Of a DNA stretch of 53,741 nt, positions 10,301-17,246 are shown one piece after another. The notes below the pieces were generated by a model. The model saw only the letters and a list, made by a program, of their open reading frames with translations, was not told the origin of the DNA and made no database searches. The DNA is from Verrucomicrobiota bacterium (GTDB lineage: Bacteria; Verrucomicrobiota; Verrucomicrobiia; Chthoniobacterales; UBA10450), in NCBI GenBank assembly GCA_003219695.1, contig QHQA01000015.1, positions 1 through 53,741 on the forward strand, written 5' to 3'. How positions within the stretch are numbered: position 1 is the stretch's first letter; each line of letters begins with the position of its first letter. A program made the position numbers and the translations under genes.

Positions 10301-11878
10301 CGGCTGGCTAAGATCGCGGATTTGAAGGTGATTTCGCGTGCATCCACGTCCCGCTATAAGAGCAAGCCAGACAACCTGTCCGAGATCGCCAGGCAGCTTG
10401 GCGTAGCGAACATTCTTGAGGGGAGTGTGCAAAAAGCAGCCGATCAGGTGCGCGTTAATGTGCAGTTGATTAACGCGCAAACTGATTCCCATCTTTGGGC
10501 AGATACCTACGACCGAAAGCTGACTGACTTCCTGGGTGTAGAGAGTGAGATCGCCAAAGGAATAGCGGAGTCGTTACAGGCAAAGCTAACCGGTCGCGAG
10601 GAGCAGGCGTTAGCCGTTAAACCGACGAACAATGCGGAGGCTTACGATGCATATCTGCGTGGCCTGGCCTTTCAGACGCGCAACCGCTTCTCCATTGATA
10701 CGCAAAGGAAAGCCGCCGGCTTTTATGAGCGGGCGGTGCAGCTCGACCCTAATTTTGCGCTTGCCTGGGCGCGCCTTTCTCGCGCAGACGGCCTAATATA
10801 CCTGAACCACGCCGACAATTCTTACGCTGCCCGGGCTGGTGCAGCGAAGCGAGCTTTGGAGAATGCGCAGAGACTGGAGCCGAACTCAGCTCAAACGCAG
10901 CTTGCCTTAGGTTATTACCAATGTCAGGTGCTTGTTGATTACGAGTCTGCCAAAATCACGTTCGAGCAGGTTCGCAAGATGTTACCAAGCAACAGCGAGG
11001 TACTGTTTGCCCTCGGCTCAGTTACTAAACGCGAGGGGCAATGGGATGACAGCGTTGCCTATTTGCAGCAAGCCCTTGCCCTGGACCCAGGCAACGTGAA
11101 CTACCTGACGGACGTGGCAGGGACTTACGCCATGCTTCGACAATTGCCCGCGGCGCTAGAGTTCTATGATCGAACGCTGGAGGTTACGCCATACGATCCC
11201 GATGTGATGGCGAAAAAGGCAGCCATTTATCAGGCCCAAGGTAACCTGCAAGAAGCCGCCAGCCTCCTCTCTGAAATAAATCCGCTGACTCTCACTGAGC
11301 AAGGCTTCGCAATCAAGCTGTCGCAGTTGAAACTTGAACGAAATTACACTGAGGCCGTTCGATTGCTGCAAGCCCGACAAGCTCAATTTCATTTTGGTTC
11401 TCAATTTGCCAAGCTCCATGAGCAGGTGGCGCTTGCTTTGACGCAGCGCCTTGCCGGCGACACCGCCGGCGGCGCGGCTACCGCGGACCAGGCACGCCAG
11501 ACATTTGAGGAACTCTACAATAACCAACCAGACAACTTCGTCTTTGCGGCAAACCTGTCTCAAGCGTATGCTGCGATGGGGGACAAGGAGTCGGCGCTTA
11601 AGGCAGCAGAGCGTGCAGTAATGCTGTTGCCTACTGATAAAGATCGAGTGAACGGACCGACGCTCGAACACAACCTGGCGTTGATCCAGACGATTTTCGG
11701 CGAGACCAGCCGGCCGATCTCAACTCTCAGGCAGCTGCTACAAACGCCATATAATGCGGCGGGTTGGCTTCACGGCCCACTGCCCGTTACGCCAGCGCTT
11801 CTTAGGCTCGATCCCTTCTGGGATCCTTTGCGCGGCGATCCCGCTTTCCAAAAACTCTGCGAGGAAAAGCAGCCGTGA
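7349..11878 (+). CDS. Ser/Thr protein kinase with duplicated TolB/FlgO-like plus TPR sensor half
   Basis: A 1509-aa membrane kinase. The start at ATG 7349 is set by the GAGGAG ribosome site 12-7 bases upstream; the frame is open further up without homology. Order: Cys4 zinc-ribbon-like motif (C11, C14, C28, C31); Hanks-type kinase with glycine loop GHGAMG (72-77), VALK lysine, HRDLKPGN (about 189) and DFG (233); one transmembrane helix at about 367-387; then two copies of a 554-aa unit. Each unit begins with EKSIAVLPFENLSRD, a domain seen in CadC/adenylate-cyclase-like regulators, then has many TPRs. Residues 206-225, between HRD and DFG, are an in-frame palindromic repeat insertion. Likely partner of the upstream ECF sigma factor; substrate unknown. 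Confidence 0.9.
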   Translation: MPQIGNSARVCETCGSPIETTSAGDLGCIACLIGTGLDVEAEQSDTAFTSAPDQLGAYTIEHHADGSAWELGHGAMGVTYHAIDRALDRPVALKIINTDRGSRSAEARERFMREARAAGALRHPNVATVYQFGVREQTGQFFYAMELVEDETLEERVRRLGPLDVLTTIDIALQVTAALEAAEERGLVHRDLKPGNLMLVKTGDGMVGIPQSRDAARCARRARPSNVCVKVIDFGVAKAVAEKTNAMALTHGGFVGTPAFASPEQFSDAPVDVRSDIYSLGATLWFLLTGYLLFSGRTIEEIQAARRSKPLPIEQLKAAHVPRRFISLLTSMLAIEPAARPAGARELSARLQAIRASIIGRGKTAGRVALAAAIVALATIVAVRVFHSSGMKATPSLIPEKSIAVLPFENLSRDSDSAYFADGIQEEILTRLAKIADLKVISRTSTQRYQSKPRNLGEIAKQLGVANILEGSVQKIADQVRVNVQLINAQTDSHLWAETYDRKLTDIFGVESEIAKGIAELLQAKLTGREEQALAVKPTNNPEAYDAYLRGLAFQARNDSPSPSVNLLTRASDFYQRAVQLDPNFAIAWARLSRVDAQIYWSLTTSAARRDAAKRALENARKLEPNSPETLLALGYYQFWALRDYGAAKTTFSRVSKMLPGSSDVPWGLARITEHEGQWDQCIDYIEQALTLDPRNIGLLMDAASDYGEVRQFPTALKLYDRALDIMPNDQGVMAGKVSIYQAQGNLQEAARLVSEIIGPTYNEDTLRVKLTHLRLERNYGEAVRLLQAQLTQFQAESEYDKGWEQVALALMQRFAGDTAGATVTAEQARNTLEQLHRDQPDNSVFAAWLSQAYAVIGERDSALKLAAYAIMLNPRAKDHVNGPWLEENQAFIQTMFGENSRAISTLTGLLQTPYGSMISSIAPITAALLRLDPIWDPLRSDPSFQDLCKDKLEKSIAVLPFENLSRDPDNAYFAEGIQEEILTRLAKIADLKVISRASTSRYKSKPDNLSEIARQLGVANILEGSVQKAADQVRVNVQLINAQTDSHLWADTYDRKLTDFLGVESEIAKGIAESLQAKLTGREEQALAVKPTNNAEAYDAYLRGLAFQTRNRFSIDTQRKAAGFYERAVQLDPNFALAWARLSRADGLIYLNHADNSYAARAGAAKRALENAQRLEPNSAQTQLALGYYQCQVLVDYESAKITFEQVRKMLPSNSEVLFALGSVTKREGQWDDSVAYLQQALALDPGNVNYLTDVAGTYAMLRQLPAALEFYDRTLEVTPYDPDVMAKKAAIYQAQGNLQEAASLLSEINPLTLTEQGFAIKLSQLKLERNYTEAVRLLQARQAQFHFGSQFAKLHEQVALALTQRLAGDTAGGAATADQARQTFEELYNNQPDNFVFAANLSQAYAAMGDKESALKAAERAVMLLPTDKDRVNGPTLEHNLALIQTIFGETSRPISTLRQLLQTPYNAAGWLHGPLPVTPALLRLDPFWDPLRGDPAFQKLCEEKQP
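7964..8023 (+). repeat. 60-bp palindromic repeat inserted in frame in the kinase catalytic loop
   Basis: Codes for 20 residues (MVGIPQSRDAARCARRARPS) that interrupt an otherwise normal HRDLKPGN...VKVIDFG stretch. The DNA has near-inverted ends (TGGTAGGG / CCCTAGCA, 7 of 8 pairs) and two internal stems (CCCG..CGGG and GCGCTC-GGC-GAGCGC). This is how intergenic repeats of such genomes look, not how kinase sequence looks. Confidence 0.7.
8546..11878 (+). repeat. tandem in-frame duplication, period 1662 bp
   Basis: The segment 8546-10207 recurs as 10208-11878 in the same frame (554 codons). Both copies begin GAAAAAAGCATCG and both end with a DPxFQxLC motif. The first 110 bases agree at roughly 80-85% by eye; the TPR parts diverge more. 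Confidence 0.9.
11840..11878 (+). repeat. kinase 3'-end tag, copy A (native)
   Basis: The last 39 bases of the kinase gene, coding PAFQKLCEEKQP-stop. Copies B (12502-12540) and C (14265-14300) lie downstream as detached fragments. A and B agree at 33 of 39 positions. Confidence 0.75.
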
Positions 11879-11981
11879 TTAGTGTAGTGAGAATTTGGGA
11901 AAGATGCAGGGCGGAATACCAGTCGACGCACTGGAAGAGGGTTATCCCGTTCGGCGGCCATTCTCCTCACGACTACGATCA

Positions 11982-12488
11982 ATGAGCGAGGCCTCCATTA
12001 CCATACGAAGCGCGGAGCCAACTGACGCTGAGGCAATCTACGAGATCTACAGCCAGCCGCGTGCAATCTGGGGAACCTTCCAGCTTCCGTTCCCGAGCCT
12101 TGAGCTATGGCGGAGGCGACTGAGCCAGCCTCCAGAAGGGACCTATACACTTGTGGCTGTCGCCGAGCAGGCTGTAGTCGGGACCCTTGGTATCCATACC
12201 TTTCCGTCAAAACCACGCCGACACCATGCGGCGATGATCGGGATGGGTGTTCACGACGCGTGGCACCGCAAGGGCGTGGGTACAGAATTGAAGAAGGCTG
12301 CCATCGAACTGGCCGACAACTGGTTGAACTTGCATCGGCTTGAGTTGGAAGTCTACGTTGACAACGAGGCAGCGATAGGGCTCTATCGGCGATTCGGATT
12401 TACAGTGGAGGGGACGCTTGTGGACTATGCGTTTCGAGGCGGGGAGTATGTGAATGCGTATGTGATGGGAAGGATACGTGCCGGATAA
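11982..12488 (+). CDS. GNAT N-acetyltransferase, YhhY/AaaT-like
   Basis: A 168-aa acetyl-CoA-dependent acyltransferase. ATG 11982 (MSEASITIRSAEPTD) begins right at the first beta strand of the GNAT fold; the longer frame from 11895 adds unrelated sequence. The acetyl-CoA loop reads DAWHRKGVGTELKK (R/Q-x-x-G-x-G/A pattern). The flanks QPRAIWGTFQLPFPS, ADNWLNLHRLELEVYVDN, AAIGLYRRFGFTVEGT and FRGGEYVNAYVMGRI follow the E. coli YhhY (AaaT) layout, an amino-acid N-acetyltransferase. Substrate is therefore likely an amino acid or short peptide, but this is by resemblance only. It lies between kinase 3'-tag copies A and B, suggesting it came in with a rearrangement. Confidence 0.88.
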   Translation: MSEASITIRSAEPTDAEAIYEIYSQPRAIWGTFQLPFPSLELWRRRLSQPPEGTYTLVAVAEQAVVGTLGIHTFPSKPRRHHAAMIGMGVHDAWHRKGVGTELKKAAIELADNWLNLHRLELEVYVDNEAAIGLYRRFGFTVEGTLVDYAFRGGEYVNAYVMGRIRAG

Positions 12489-12501
12489 CGAGACGACGCA
12501 A

Positions 12502-12540
12502 CCCGCTTTCCAGAAATTTTGCCAGGAAAAGCAGCCCTAA
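12502..12540 (+). repeat. kinase 3'-end tag, copy B (detached)
   Basis: Reads PAFQKFCQEKQP-stop in frame, with no kinase gene in front. A GACACGAATT repeat starts 11 bases later, as also happens after copy C. Best read as the leftover end of a recombined kinase paralogue or as a duplicated insertion target. Confidence 0.7.
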
Positions 12541-12550
12541 ACAATACAAG

Positions 12551-12666
12551 GACACGAATTTTCACAAATTTACACCAATTAATTGAAGAGTTGACGGTAG
12601 CCCTAACGAATCCTCACGAATTTTAAGAGCTTTAACCAATTGGTGTAAATTCGTGAAATTGGTGTC
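12551..12666. repeat. MITE-like element with 29-30 bp imperfect inverted ends
   Basis: The left arm 12551-12580 (GACACGAATTTTCACAAATT then TACACCAATT) is nearly the reverse complement of 12638-12666. The two are separated by about 57 bases. No coding capacity. With 12667-12950 it fills a 410-base stretch without a gene. Confidence 0.65.
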
Positions 12667-12719
12667 TCGTTTTCGAATCCAAAAGCAGCCGGCGCGGCTG
12701 CTGCTCGCGCTGAAGTAAT

Positions 12720-12751
12720 GCAGCTGTAGTGGCAGGCGTGCCGCCTGCATC
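12720..12751. repeat. GCAGCTGTAGTGGCAGG repeat
   Basis: Contains the stem GCAGGC/GCCTGC. The first 17-20 bases recur at 19250-19270. A dispersed intergenic repeat. Confidence 0.55.
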
Positions 12752-12840
12752 TAAGTAAAGCAATCGGGACGCCGGCCTCTGCTCTCATCGGTGAAATCCG
12801 GGCAATCCGTCGTCGGAAAAGCAGCGTTGCCGCCATTTTC

Positions 12841-12893
12841 TTTGTAACGCGGCGCAAAATTTTGGGAAGGAACAAGCGAAAGGCTAGAAATGA
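12841..12893 (+). promoter_or_regulatory. conserved leader/promoter element, copy 1
   Basis: About 50 bases beginning TTTGTAACGCGGCGCAAAAT and ending near AGAAATGA. They match 15321-15372 with few changes. Each copy precedes a gene for a secreted protein (HAF-repeat here, Kelch there). The TGTAAC core could be an ECF-type -35, but no -10 can be fixed by eye. Confidence 0.5.
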
Positions 12894-12950
12894 CTTCCTC
12901 AAAATGAGAAATCAAAAGAAGGCCAAAACAATGAAAGGAAAATTTAAACT

Positions 12951-14117
12951 ATGAATAAACCAAAGATTGTAAGACTTACCCTCGCGTCGCTCTTTGTAGT
13001 AACACTCGCTTCCGGACAGAGCACGCAGGCCGCAGTGGATGTGCCGCAGGCGTCACCGCAACTGCGATACATGGTGATTGACCTCGACGGGTATGCGGCA
13101 AACACGATAACCGACGCCGGCCAGATTGTCGGCTCGAAGTTTTTTGGAGCGGACAGACATGCTGCATTTTGGCCCAACAGCCAGAGCCCAGCGATTGATC
13201 TCGGTACGTTGCCAGGTTTCACCACAAGCACCGCGCTGGGTAGTAACCCACGCGGCGAGATTGTGGGATTGGCCGGTTTCGGCGCGGATCGGCCCATATA
13301 TTGGAAGAGCAGTCAAAGCACGCCTATCGAACTGCCCGGTTTACCGGTCGGGCTTTTAGGCCAAGCGTCCGCTATTAACCCAGTCGGCCAGATTGTCGGC
13401 ACGTTCTTTGCCTTGGACTTTTCAGTGCAGCAGCCGGTCTTTTGGCCAAAGAGCAACGCAGCGCCCATCTACCTTCCCGAGCTGAGCGATACGTTTCCGC
13501 ACGGGCTGGCCTTCAGCATCAATGCCGTCGGCAACATCCTTGGCGACGCTTGCACCGCAGACTTCGTTGAATGTCATGTCGCGTTGTGGACTAATAGCGC
13601 GAGCACCCCGATGGCGCTAGCTTCGCCTGGAGGTGACTTCATTTACACGGATATCGGCCTTTCCTCTGGGTTTTCCGTTGCCCCTGGACTTAATAACGCG
13701 GGCAGCGTGGTCGGTTACGCGTACAACGCGGACTACTCCGAGACCCGCGCCGTGTTCTGGGCCAGTAGCGTGAGCTCCGCAGTCGTTCTGAGCACGACTG
13801 GTGAGTTCAGTAACGGCACGGCGGAAGGCATCAATGAAAAAGGCCAGATCGTAGGGACCGCGTACAACAGCGACTTTTCAGATTTTCATGCCTTTATGTG
13901 GCCGAATTCGGCCAGCCAGGGCATCGATCTGAACGCGCTCATCCCACCTGACTCAGGCTGGGAGTTAGTTGTTGCCCGCGGTATTAACAATCGCGGCGAG
14001 ATCACCGGCCTGGGGCTTTTCAACGGCACTGTGCATGCCTATGCGCTGATCCCGGTGCCTGGGCTTTTAGCAGGCGACTTTAATAGCCCAACGACACACA
14101 GGCTCAATGCCCATTGA
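12951..14117 (+). CDS. secreted HAF-repeat protein
   Basis: A 388-aa exported protein of unknown role. The signal peptide spans about residues 1-27 (MNKPKIVRLTLASLFVVTLA, cut near TQAA). The mature part consists of repeats of about 50-60 residues built as INxxGQIVGxx followed by HAAFW/PVFW/HVALW/HAFMW and P-I-D-L. This is the HAF family of extracellular beta-repeat proteins. An SD-like AAAGGA sits 11 bases before the ATG. The C-terminus (PVPGLLAGDFNSPTTHRLNA) is short and carries neither a PEP-CTERM nor the Pro/Thr tail of its neighbours, so the native end may have been lost. The conserved leader element lies 58-110 bases upstream. Confidence 0.85.
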   Translation: MNKPKIVRLTLASLFVVTLASGQSTQAAVDVPQASPQLRYMVIDLDGYAANTITDAGQIVGSKFFGADRHAAFWPNSQSPAIDLGTLPGFTTSTALGSNPRGEIVGLAGFGADRPIYWKSSQSTPIELPGLPVGLLGQASAINPVGQIVGTFFALDFSVQQPVFWPKSNAAPIYLPELSDTFPHGLAFSINAVGNILGDACTADFVECHVALWTNSASTPMALASPGGDFIYTDIGLSSGFSVAPGLNNAGSVVGYAYNADYSETRAVFWASSVSSAVVLSTTGEFSNGTAEGINEKGQIVGTAYNSDFSDFHAFMWPNSASQGIDLNALIPPDSGWELVVARGINNRGEITGLGLFNGTVHAYALIPVPGLLAGDFNSPTTHRLNAH

Positions 14118-14447
14118 CAAGAAGAGCACTTGGACTTCCAAAAACAGCCGTCACGCTCGACCAGCGTGGCGGCTCAGTGTTTTGGACGGCGAAGTTAGGC
14201 TCGGGTCGCAGCACAACCAGCAGGTTTGCCAGCGCAGAGACAAATTATGCGTGTGTTCCACCAACCCGTCTTCCAAAAACTCCCGAAGAAAAGCTGCCGC
14301 CTGCGACGTCATAGCTCGGTTTGGCCGAAGGAAGGTAAAGACACGAATTACACGAATCCTCGAGCGTGCGGCTGCGCGTTTGGCGCAACGTTAAAGAGAC
14401 GCTATGATTGCGAGAATCGATCTGAGAAGTTCGCAATCGTATCAGTC
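14118..14447. other. 330-base gap with degenerate sequence
   Basis: Between the HAF gene and the MNT gene. It holds kinase 3'-tag copy C and, about 40 bases after it, a GACACGAATT repeat like the one beside copy B (14340-14360). Short frames here have no recognisable protein content. Confidence 0.5.
14265..14300 (+). repeat. kinase 3'-end tag, copy C (degenerate)
   Basis: CCCGTCTTCCAAAAACTC continues as GAAGAAAAGCTGCCG, matching copy A with one deleted base and several substitutions. The reading frame is broken. Confidence 0.55.
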
Positions 14448-14756
14448 TTGAAAACGATATCAAAACGAGACGATGTCGTTCGCGCCTTGCGTGAGAACGA
14501 GAAGACCATTCGGCGATTCGGCGTCCGCCGGATCGGCCTGTTCGGCTCATTCCAGCGCGATACCGCGAACGCGGAGAGCGATGTGGATTTGCTGGTCGAA
14601 TTCGAACCGGGCCAGGCAACGTTCGATCACTTCATGGGGCTCAGTTTTTTCTGTGACGAGCTCTTTGGACGCAAGGTGGAGATAGTTACTCCCGGCGGTC
14701 TCAGCCCTTACATAGGTCCGCGTATTCGACAGGAGGTCGAGTATGTCCTTCGCTGA
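14448..14756 (+). CDS. mntA: MNT-type nucleotidyltransferase antitoxin
   Basis: A 102-aa minimal nucleotidyltransferase. Motif GLFGSFQRDTANAESDVDLL gives the GSx9-10DxD catalytic site, with the third acidic residue expected near VEIVTPGG. In MntA-HepT (type VII) systems this enzyme adds AMP groups to the HEPN toxin and silences it. No ATG fits; TTG 14448 (LKTISKRDD) is the first start that leaves only MNT sequence. The frame upstream of it runs through repeat debris. The 3' end overlaps the HEPN gene by 14 bases and carries that gene's ribosome site, so the two are translationally coupled. Confidence 0.85.
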   Translation: MKTISKRDDVVRALRENEKTIRRFGVRRIGLFGSFQRDTANAESDVDLLVEFEPGQATFDHFMGLSFFCDELFGRKVEIVTPGGLSPYIGPRIRQEVEYVLR

Positions 14757-15102
14757 CTTGGACTATGTGCGGCATATCCTGGATGAGACACGCTACTTGC
14801 AAACCGCGTCCGCCGGCTTGGAGCAAACAAAGTTCATACGGGACGAGACGTTGCGCCGCGCTTTCGTGCGCAGCATCGGGATCATTGGCGAGGCTGCTCG
14901 CCATGTTTCTGAGCAGTTTCAAAATAAATACCCAGCCATCGAGTGGCGTTCGATGGCTGGTATGCGAAACAGACTGATTCACAATTATCTCGGCGTTGAT
15001 TACGACATCGTGTGGGATGTGGTTACAAACAAGGTCCCGGCGCTGCGGAACGAGCTAGAGCGGGTTTTACAGCAAGAGAGCAGAACGCAGCGCGACGGGT
15101 AG
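14743..15102 (+). CDS. hepT: HEPN ribonuclease toxin (DUF86)
   Basis: A 119-aa all-helical HEPN protein. The Rx4-6H RNase motif is present as MRNRLIHNYLGVDYDIVWDV (R-N-R-L-I-H), within the usual DUF86 frame: IGIIGEAARHVSEQF, then YPAIEWRSMAGMRN. Expected to cut RNA when not adenylylated by the MNT partner; the conserved Tyr target follows the His (HNY). AGGAGG at 14731-14736 lies 6 bases before ATG 14743, inside the MNT gene. Such pairs are commonly mobile, and this one sits in the repeat-rich accessory part between secreted-protein genes. Confidence 0.9.
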   Translation: MSFADLDYVRHILDETRYLQTASAGLEQTKFIRDETLRRAFVRSIGIIGEAARHVSEQFQNKYPAIEWRSMAGMRNRLIHNYLGVDYDIVWDVVTNKVPALRNELERVLQQESRTQRDG

Positions 15103-15223
15103 GCTTGTTCGATACCCGGGATCAGCGATCCCGGCTGCAGGTTTCGTGTTGATTCGCGCCCGCCACGCCTGAAACTACGCGTGGGCGGGTCATTCACGCT
15201 CCCTTCCGCTTCAACAGTTCAAC

Positions 15224-15295
15224 GTTTCCCTAGCCGCTGTAGCCGGCCACTCCGACGAAGTCACCGTGGCGACCGCAGCGCGCGGCGAAGGAGGC
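15224..15295. repeat. GCCG-TGTAGCC...GGCGAAGGAGGC repeat
   Basis: Shares CCGCTGTAGCC and GGCGAAGGAGGC with 33144-33189, but with about 30 extra bases in the middle. It lies in the 291-base gap (15103-15393) after hepT, which otherwise holds only the leader element. Confidence 0.5.
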
Positions 15296-15320
15296 AACTC
15301 TTTCACGATTCCCAAACTTT

Positions 15321-15372
15321 TTTGTAACGCAGTGCAAAATTTTCGGAAGGAACAGGTAAATGGCCAGAAATG
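15321..15372 (+). promoter_or_regulatory. conserved leader/promoter element, copy 2
   Basis: TTTGTAACGCAGTGCAAAAT followed by TTTCGGAAGGAACAGG, matching 12841-12893. It ends just before the Kelch gene. The ATG at 15370 belongs to the conserved AGAAATGA of this element, which argues against it being the gene start. Confidence 0.5.
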
Positions 15373-15393
15373 AACGCCAGGGAGGACATGAAA

Positions 15394-17157
15394 ATGAAAA
15401 AAGAAATTAACCCGAATATTCAAGCGCATCTGCTCCAAAGCACGTTTTACCTGCTTCTGCTACTGACGGTGTGTGCACTTCCCTTCGCGCTGGGGCAGCG
15501 AAACGCTACCGAACCGGAAGCGCCGACCAAGCTTTCGCAAAGGACACTCACCTTTGAAGAACGTGTGTCGTATCAGCGCTCGATTGAAGACGTTTACTGG
15601 CGTCACCGCATCTGGCCGAAAGAACGCCCTGATCCCAAACCGCCACTGGATGCGGTAATGACCCAGGCGCAGCTGGAAAAGAAAGTGGCAGATTATCTGC
15701 GCAAGTCACAGGCGCTGGAGAATTACTTGCAACAGCCGATTACCGCCGAGCAGTTGCAGGCTGAGATGGAGCGCATGGCGCAGCACACCAAACAGCCTGA
15801 GGTGCTGCGCGAGCTTTTTGAAGCGCTCGGGAGCGATCCGTCTGTGATCGCTGAATGTCTGGCCAGGCCGGCGTTAGCAGAGCGTTGCGTTGCCGATTTG
15901 CCTGCGCAAGACATCACAATGCGCTGTGAGTTTACGCCCATCGCAGGGCTATCGGGTATGTCAATGGCAGCTATCTTGCCGGAGGGGACCTACACTCTTC
16001 CAAACATTTCCGATCAATGCATCGATGATACCTGGACAGCTACCAGCACGACAAACGCGCCGTCTGCCCGATATCTTCACACAGCGGTGTGGACTGGCAG
16101 TGAAATGATTGTCTGGGGTGGAGTGGATAATAACGGAAACCTTCTCGACACAGGCGGGAAATACGATCCCAGCACAGACAGTTGGACGGCTACCAGCACG
16201 ACAAACGCGCCGTCTGCCCGATATTTTCACACTGCTGTGTGGACTGGAAGTGAAATGATCGTTTGGGGCGGAACCACTGGCTTCCCCAACCTTTTGAACA
16301 CCGGCGGGCGATATAATCCCAGCACGGACAGTTGGACAGCTACTAGCATCACCAACGCGGCCGATGGCCGGTTCTATCACACGGCAGTGTGGACCGGGAG
16401 CGAAATGATCGTCTGGGGCGGAGGTAATAGTAATAACTATTTGAACAGCGGCGGCAGATACATCCCCACGACCGATAGTTGGACAACTACCAGCACCACT
16501 AACGCGCCCAATGCCCGGGAAGCCCACAGAGCAGTCTGGACTGGCAGCGAAATGATCGTCTGGGGCGGATATTATGGCGGCTTTCTTCTGAACACCGGCG
16601 GGAGGTATAATCCTGGCACCGACAGTTGGACAGCCACCAGCACGACTAATGCGCCCACTGGCCGATTCTTTCACACGGCAGTCTGGACCGGCGGTGAAAT
16701 GATTGTGTGGGGCGGCACCTGCGGCCGTCAATGTGGTGTCTCCTACAACACCGGTGGGAGATACAATCCGATAACCGACAACTGGATTCCCACGAGCACG
16801 AGCAACGCGCCCTCCGCACGAAGTAGTCACACCGCTGTCTGGACCGGCGGTGAAATGATCGTCTGGGGCGGTGATTTTTTGTTGAACACCGGCGGCAGAT
16901 ACACTCCAAGTGCCGACAGTTGGACAGCTGTCAGCACGACTAACGCGCCGTCCGCACGAGATGATCACACTGCAGTATGGACTGGCAGTCAAATGATCGT
17001 CTGGGGTGGATCCCCTAGCACAAATACTGGCGGGAGATATTGCGCACAATCCGGTCCAACGCCAACACCTACTCCGACGGCAACGGCAACGCCGACGCTC
17101 ACACCAAGGCCTTCGGGGACACCGAGGCCTCGTCCCACCCCGGCGCCTCGTCCTTAG
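15394..17157 (+). CDS. secreted seven-bladed Kelch-type beta-propeller protein with Pro/Thr tail
   Basis: A 587-aa exported protein. GGAGG at 15381-15385 lies 8 bases before ATG 15394 (MKKEINPNIQ), the preferred start. Signal peptide about 1-35 (STFYLLLLLTVCALPFALGQ). Residues about 45-170 form a charged helical region (FEERVSYQRSIEDVYWRHRI, then MTQAQLEKKVADYLRK, ITAEQLQAEMERMA). This resembles the N-terminal part of secreted SurA-like proteins, but no catalytic domain follows. Then come seven near-identical blades of about 48 residues, each W-T-A-T-S-T-T-N-A-P...H-T-A-V-W-T-G-S-E-M-I-V-W-G-G...G-G-R-Y, as expected for a closed propeller. The end, TPRPRPTPAPRP, is shared with the next gene. 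Confidence 0.85.
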   Translation: MKKEINPNIQAHLLQSTFYLLLLLTVCALPFALGQRNATEPEAPTKLSQRTLTFEERVSYQRSIEDVYWRHRIWPKERPDPKPPLDAVMTQAQLEKKVADYLRKSQALENYLQQPITAEQLQAEMERMAQHTKQPEVLRELFEALGSDPSVIAECLARPALAERCVADLPAQDITMRCEFTPIAGLSGMSMAAILPEGTYTLPNISDQCIDDTWTATSTTNAPSARYLHTAVWTGSEMIVWGGVDNNGNLLDTGGKYDPSTDSWTATSTTNAPSARYFHTAVWTGSEMIVWGGTTGFPNLLNTGGRYNPSTDSWTATSITNAADGRFYHTAVWTGSEMIVWGGGNSNNYLNSGGRYIPTTDSWTTTSTTNAPNAREAHRAVWTGSEMIVWGGYYGGFLLNTGGRYNPGTDSWTATSTTNAPTGRFFHTAVWTGGEMIVWGGTCGRQCGVSYNTGGRYNPITDNWIPTSTSNAPSARSSHTAVWTGGEMIVWGGDFLLNTGGRYTPSADSWTAVSTTNAPSARDDHTAVWTGSQMIVWGGSPSTNTGGRYCAQSGPTPTPTPTATATPTLTPRPSGTPRPRPTPAPRP

Positions 17158-17246
17158 CACCCACGACCCAGAATAGACGCAGCTGGATAGTTAACGGACA
17201 ACTATAAACCCACTGATCCAATTCAAAAAGCAACTCCACTTCATCT

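Noticed and set aside
14107-14394. Small frames between the HAF gene and the MNT gene
   Set aside because: They run through kinase-tag and repeat debris, in three competing frames, with no ribosome site.
15961-17160. A 399-codon open frame antisense to the Kelch gene
   Set aside because: It is the mirror of the near-identical blades; its apparent repeats follow directly from them, and it lacks a signal peptide, ribosome site or family motif.
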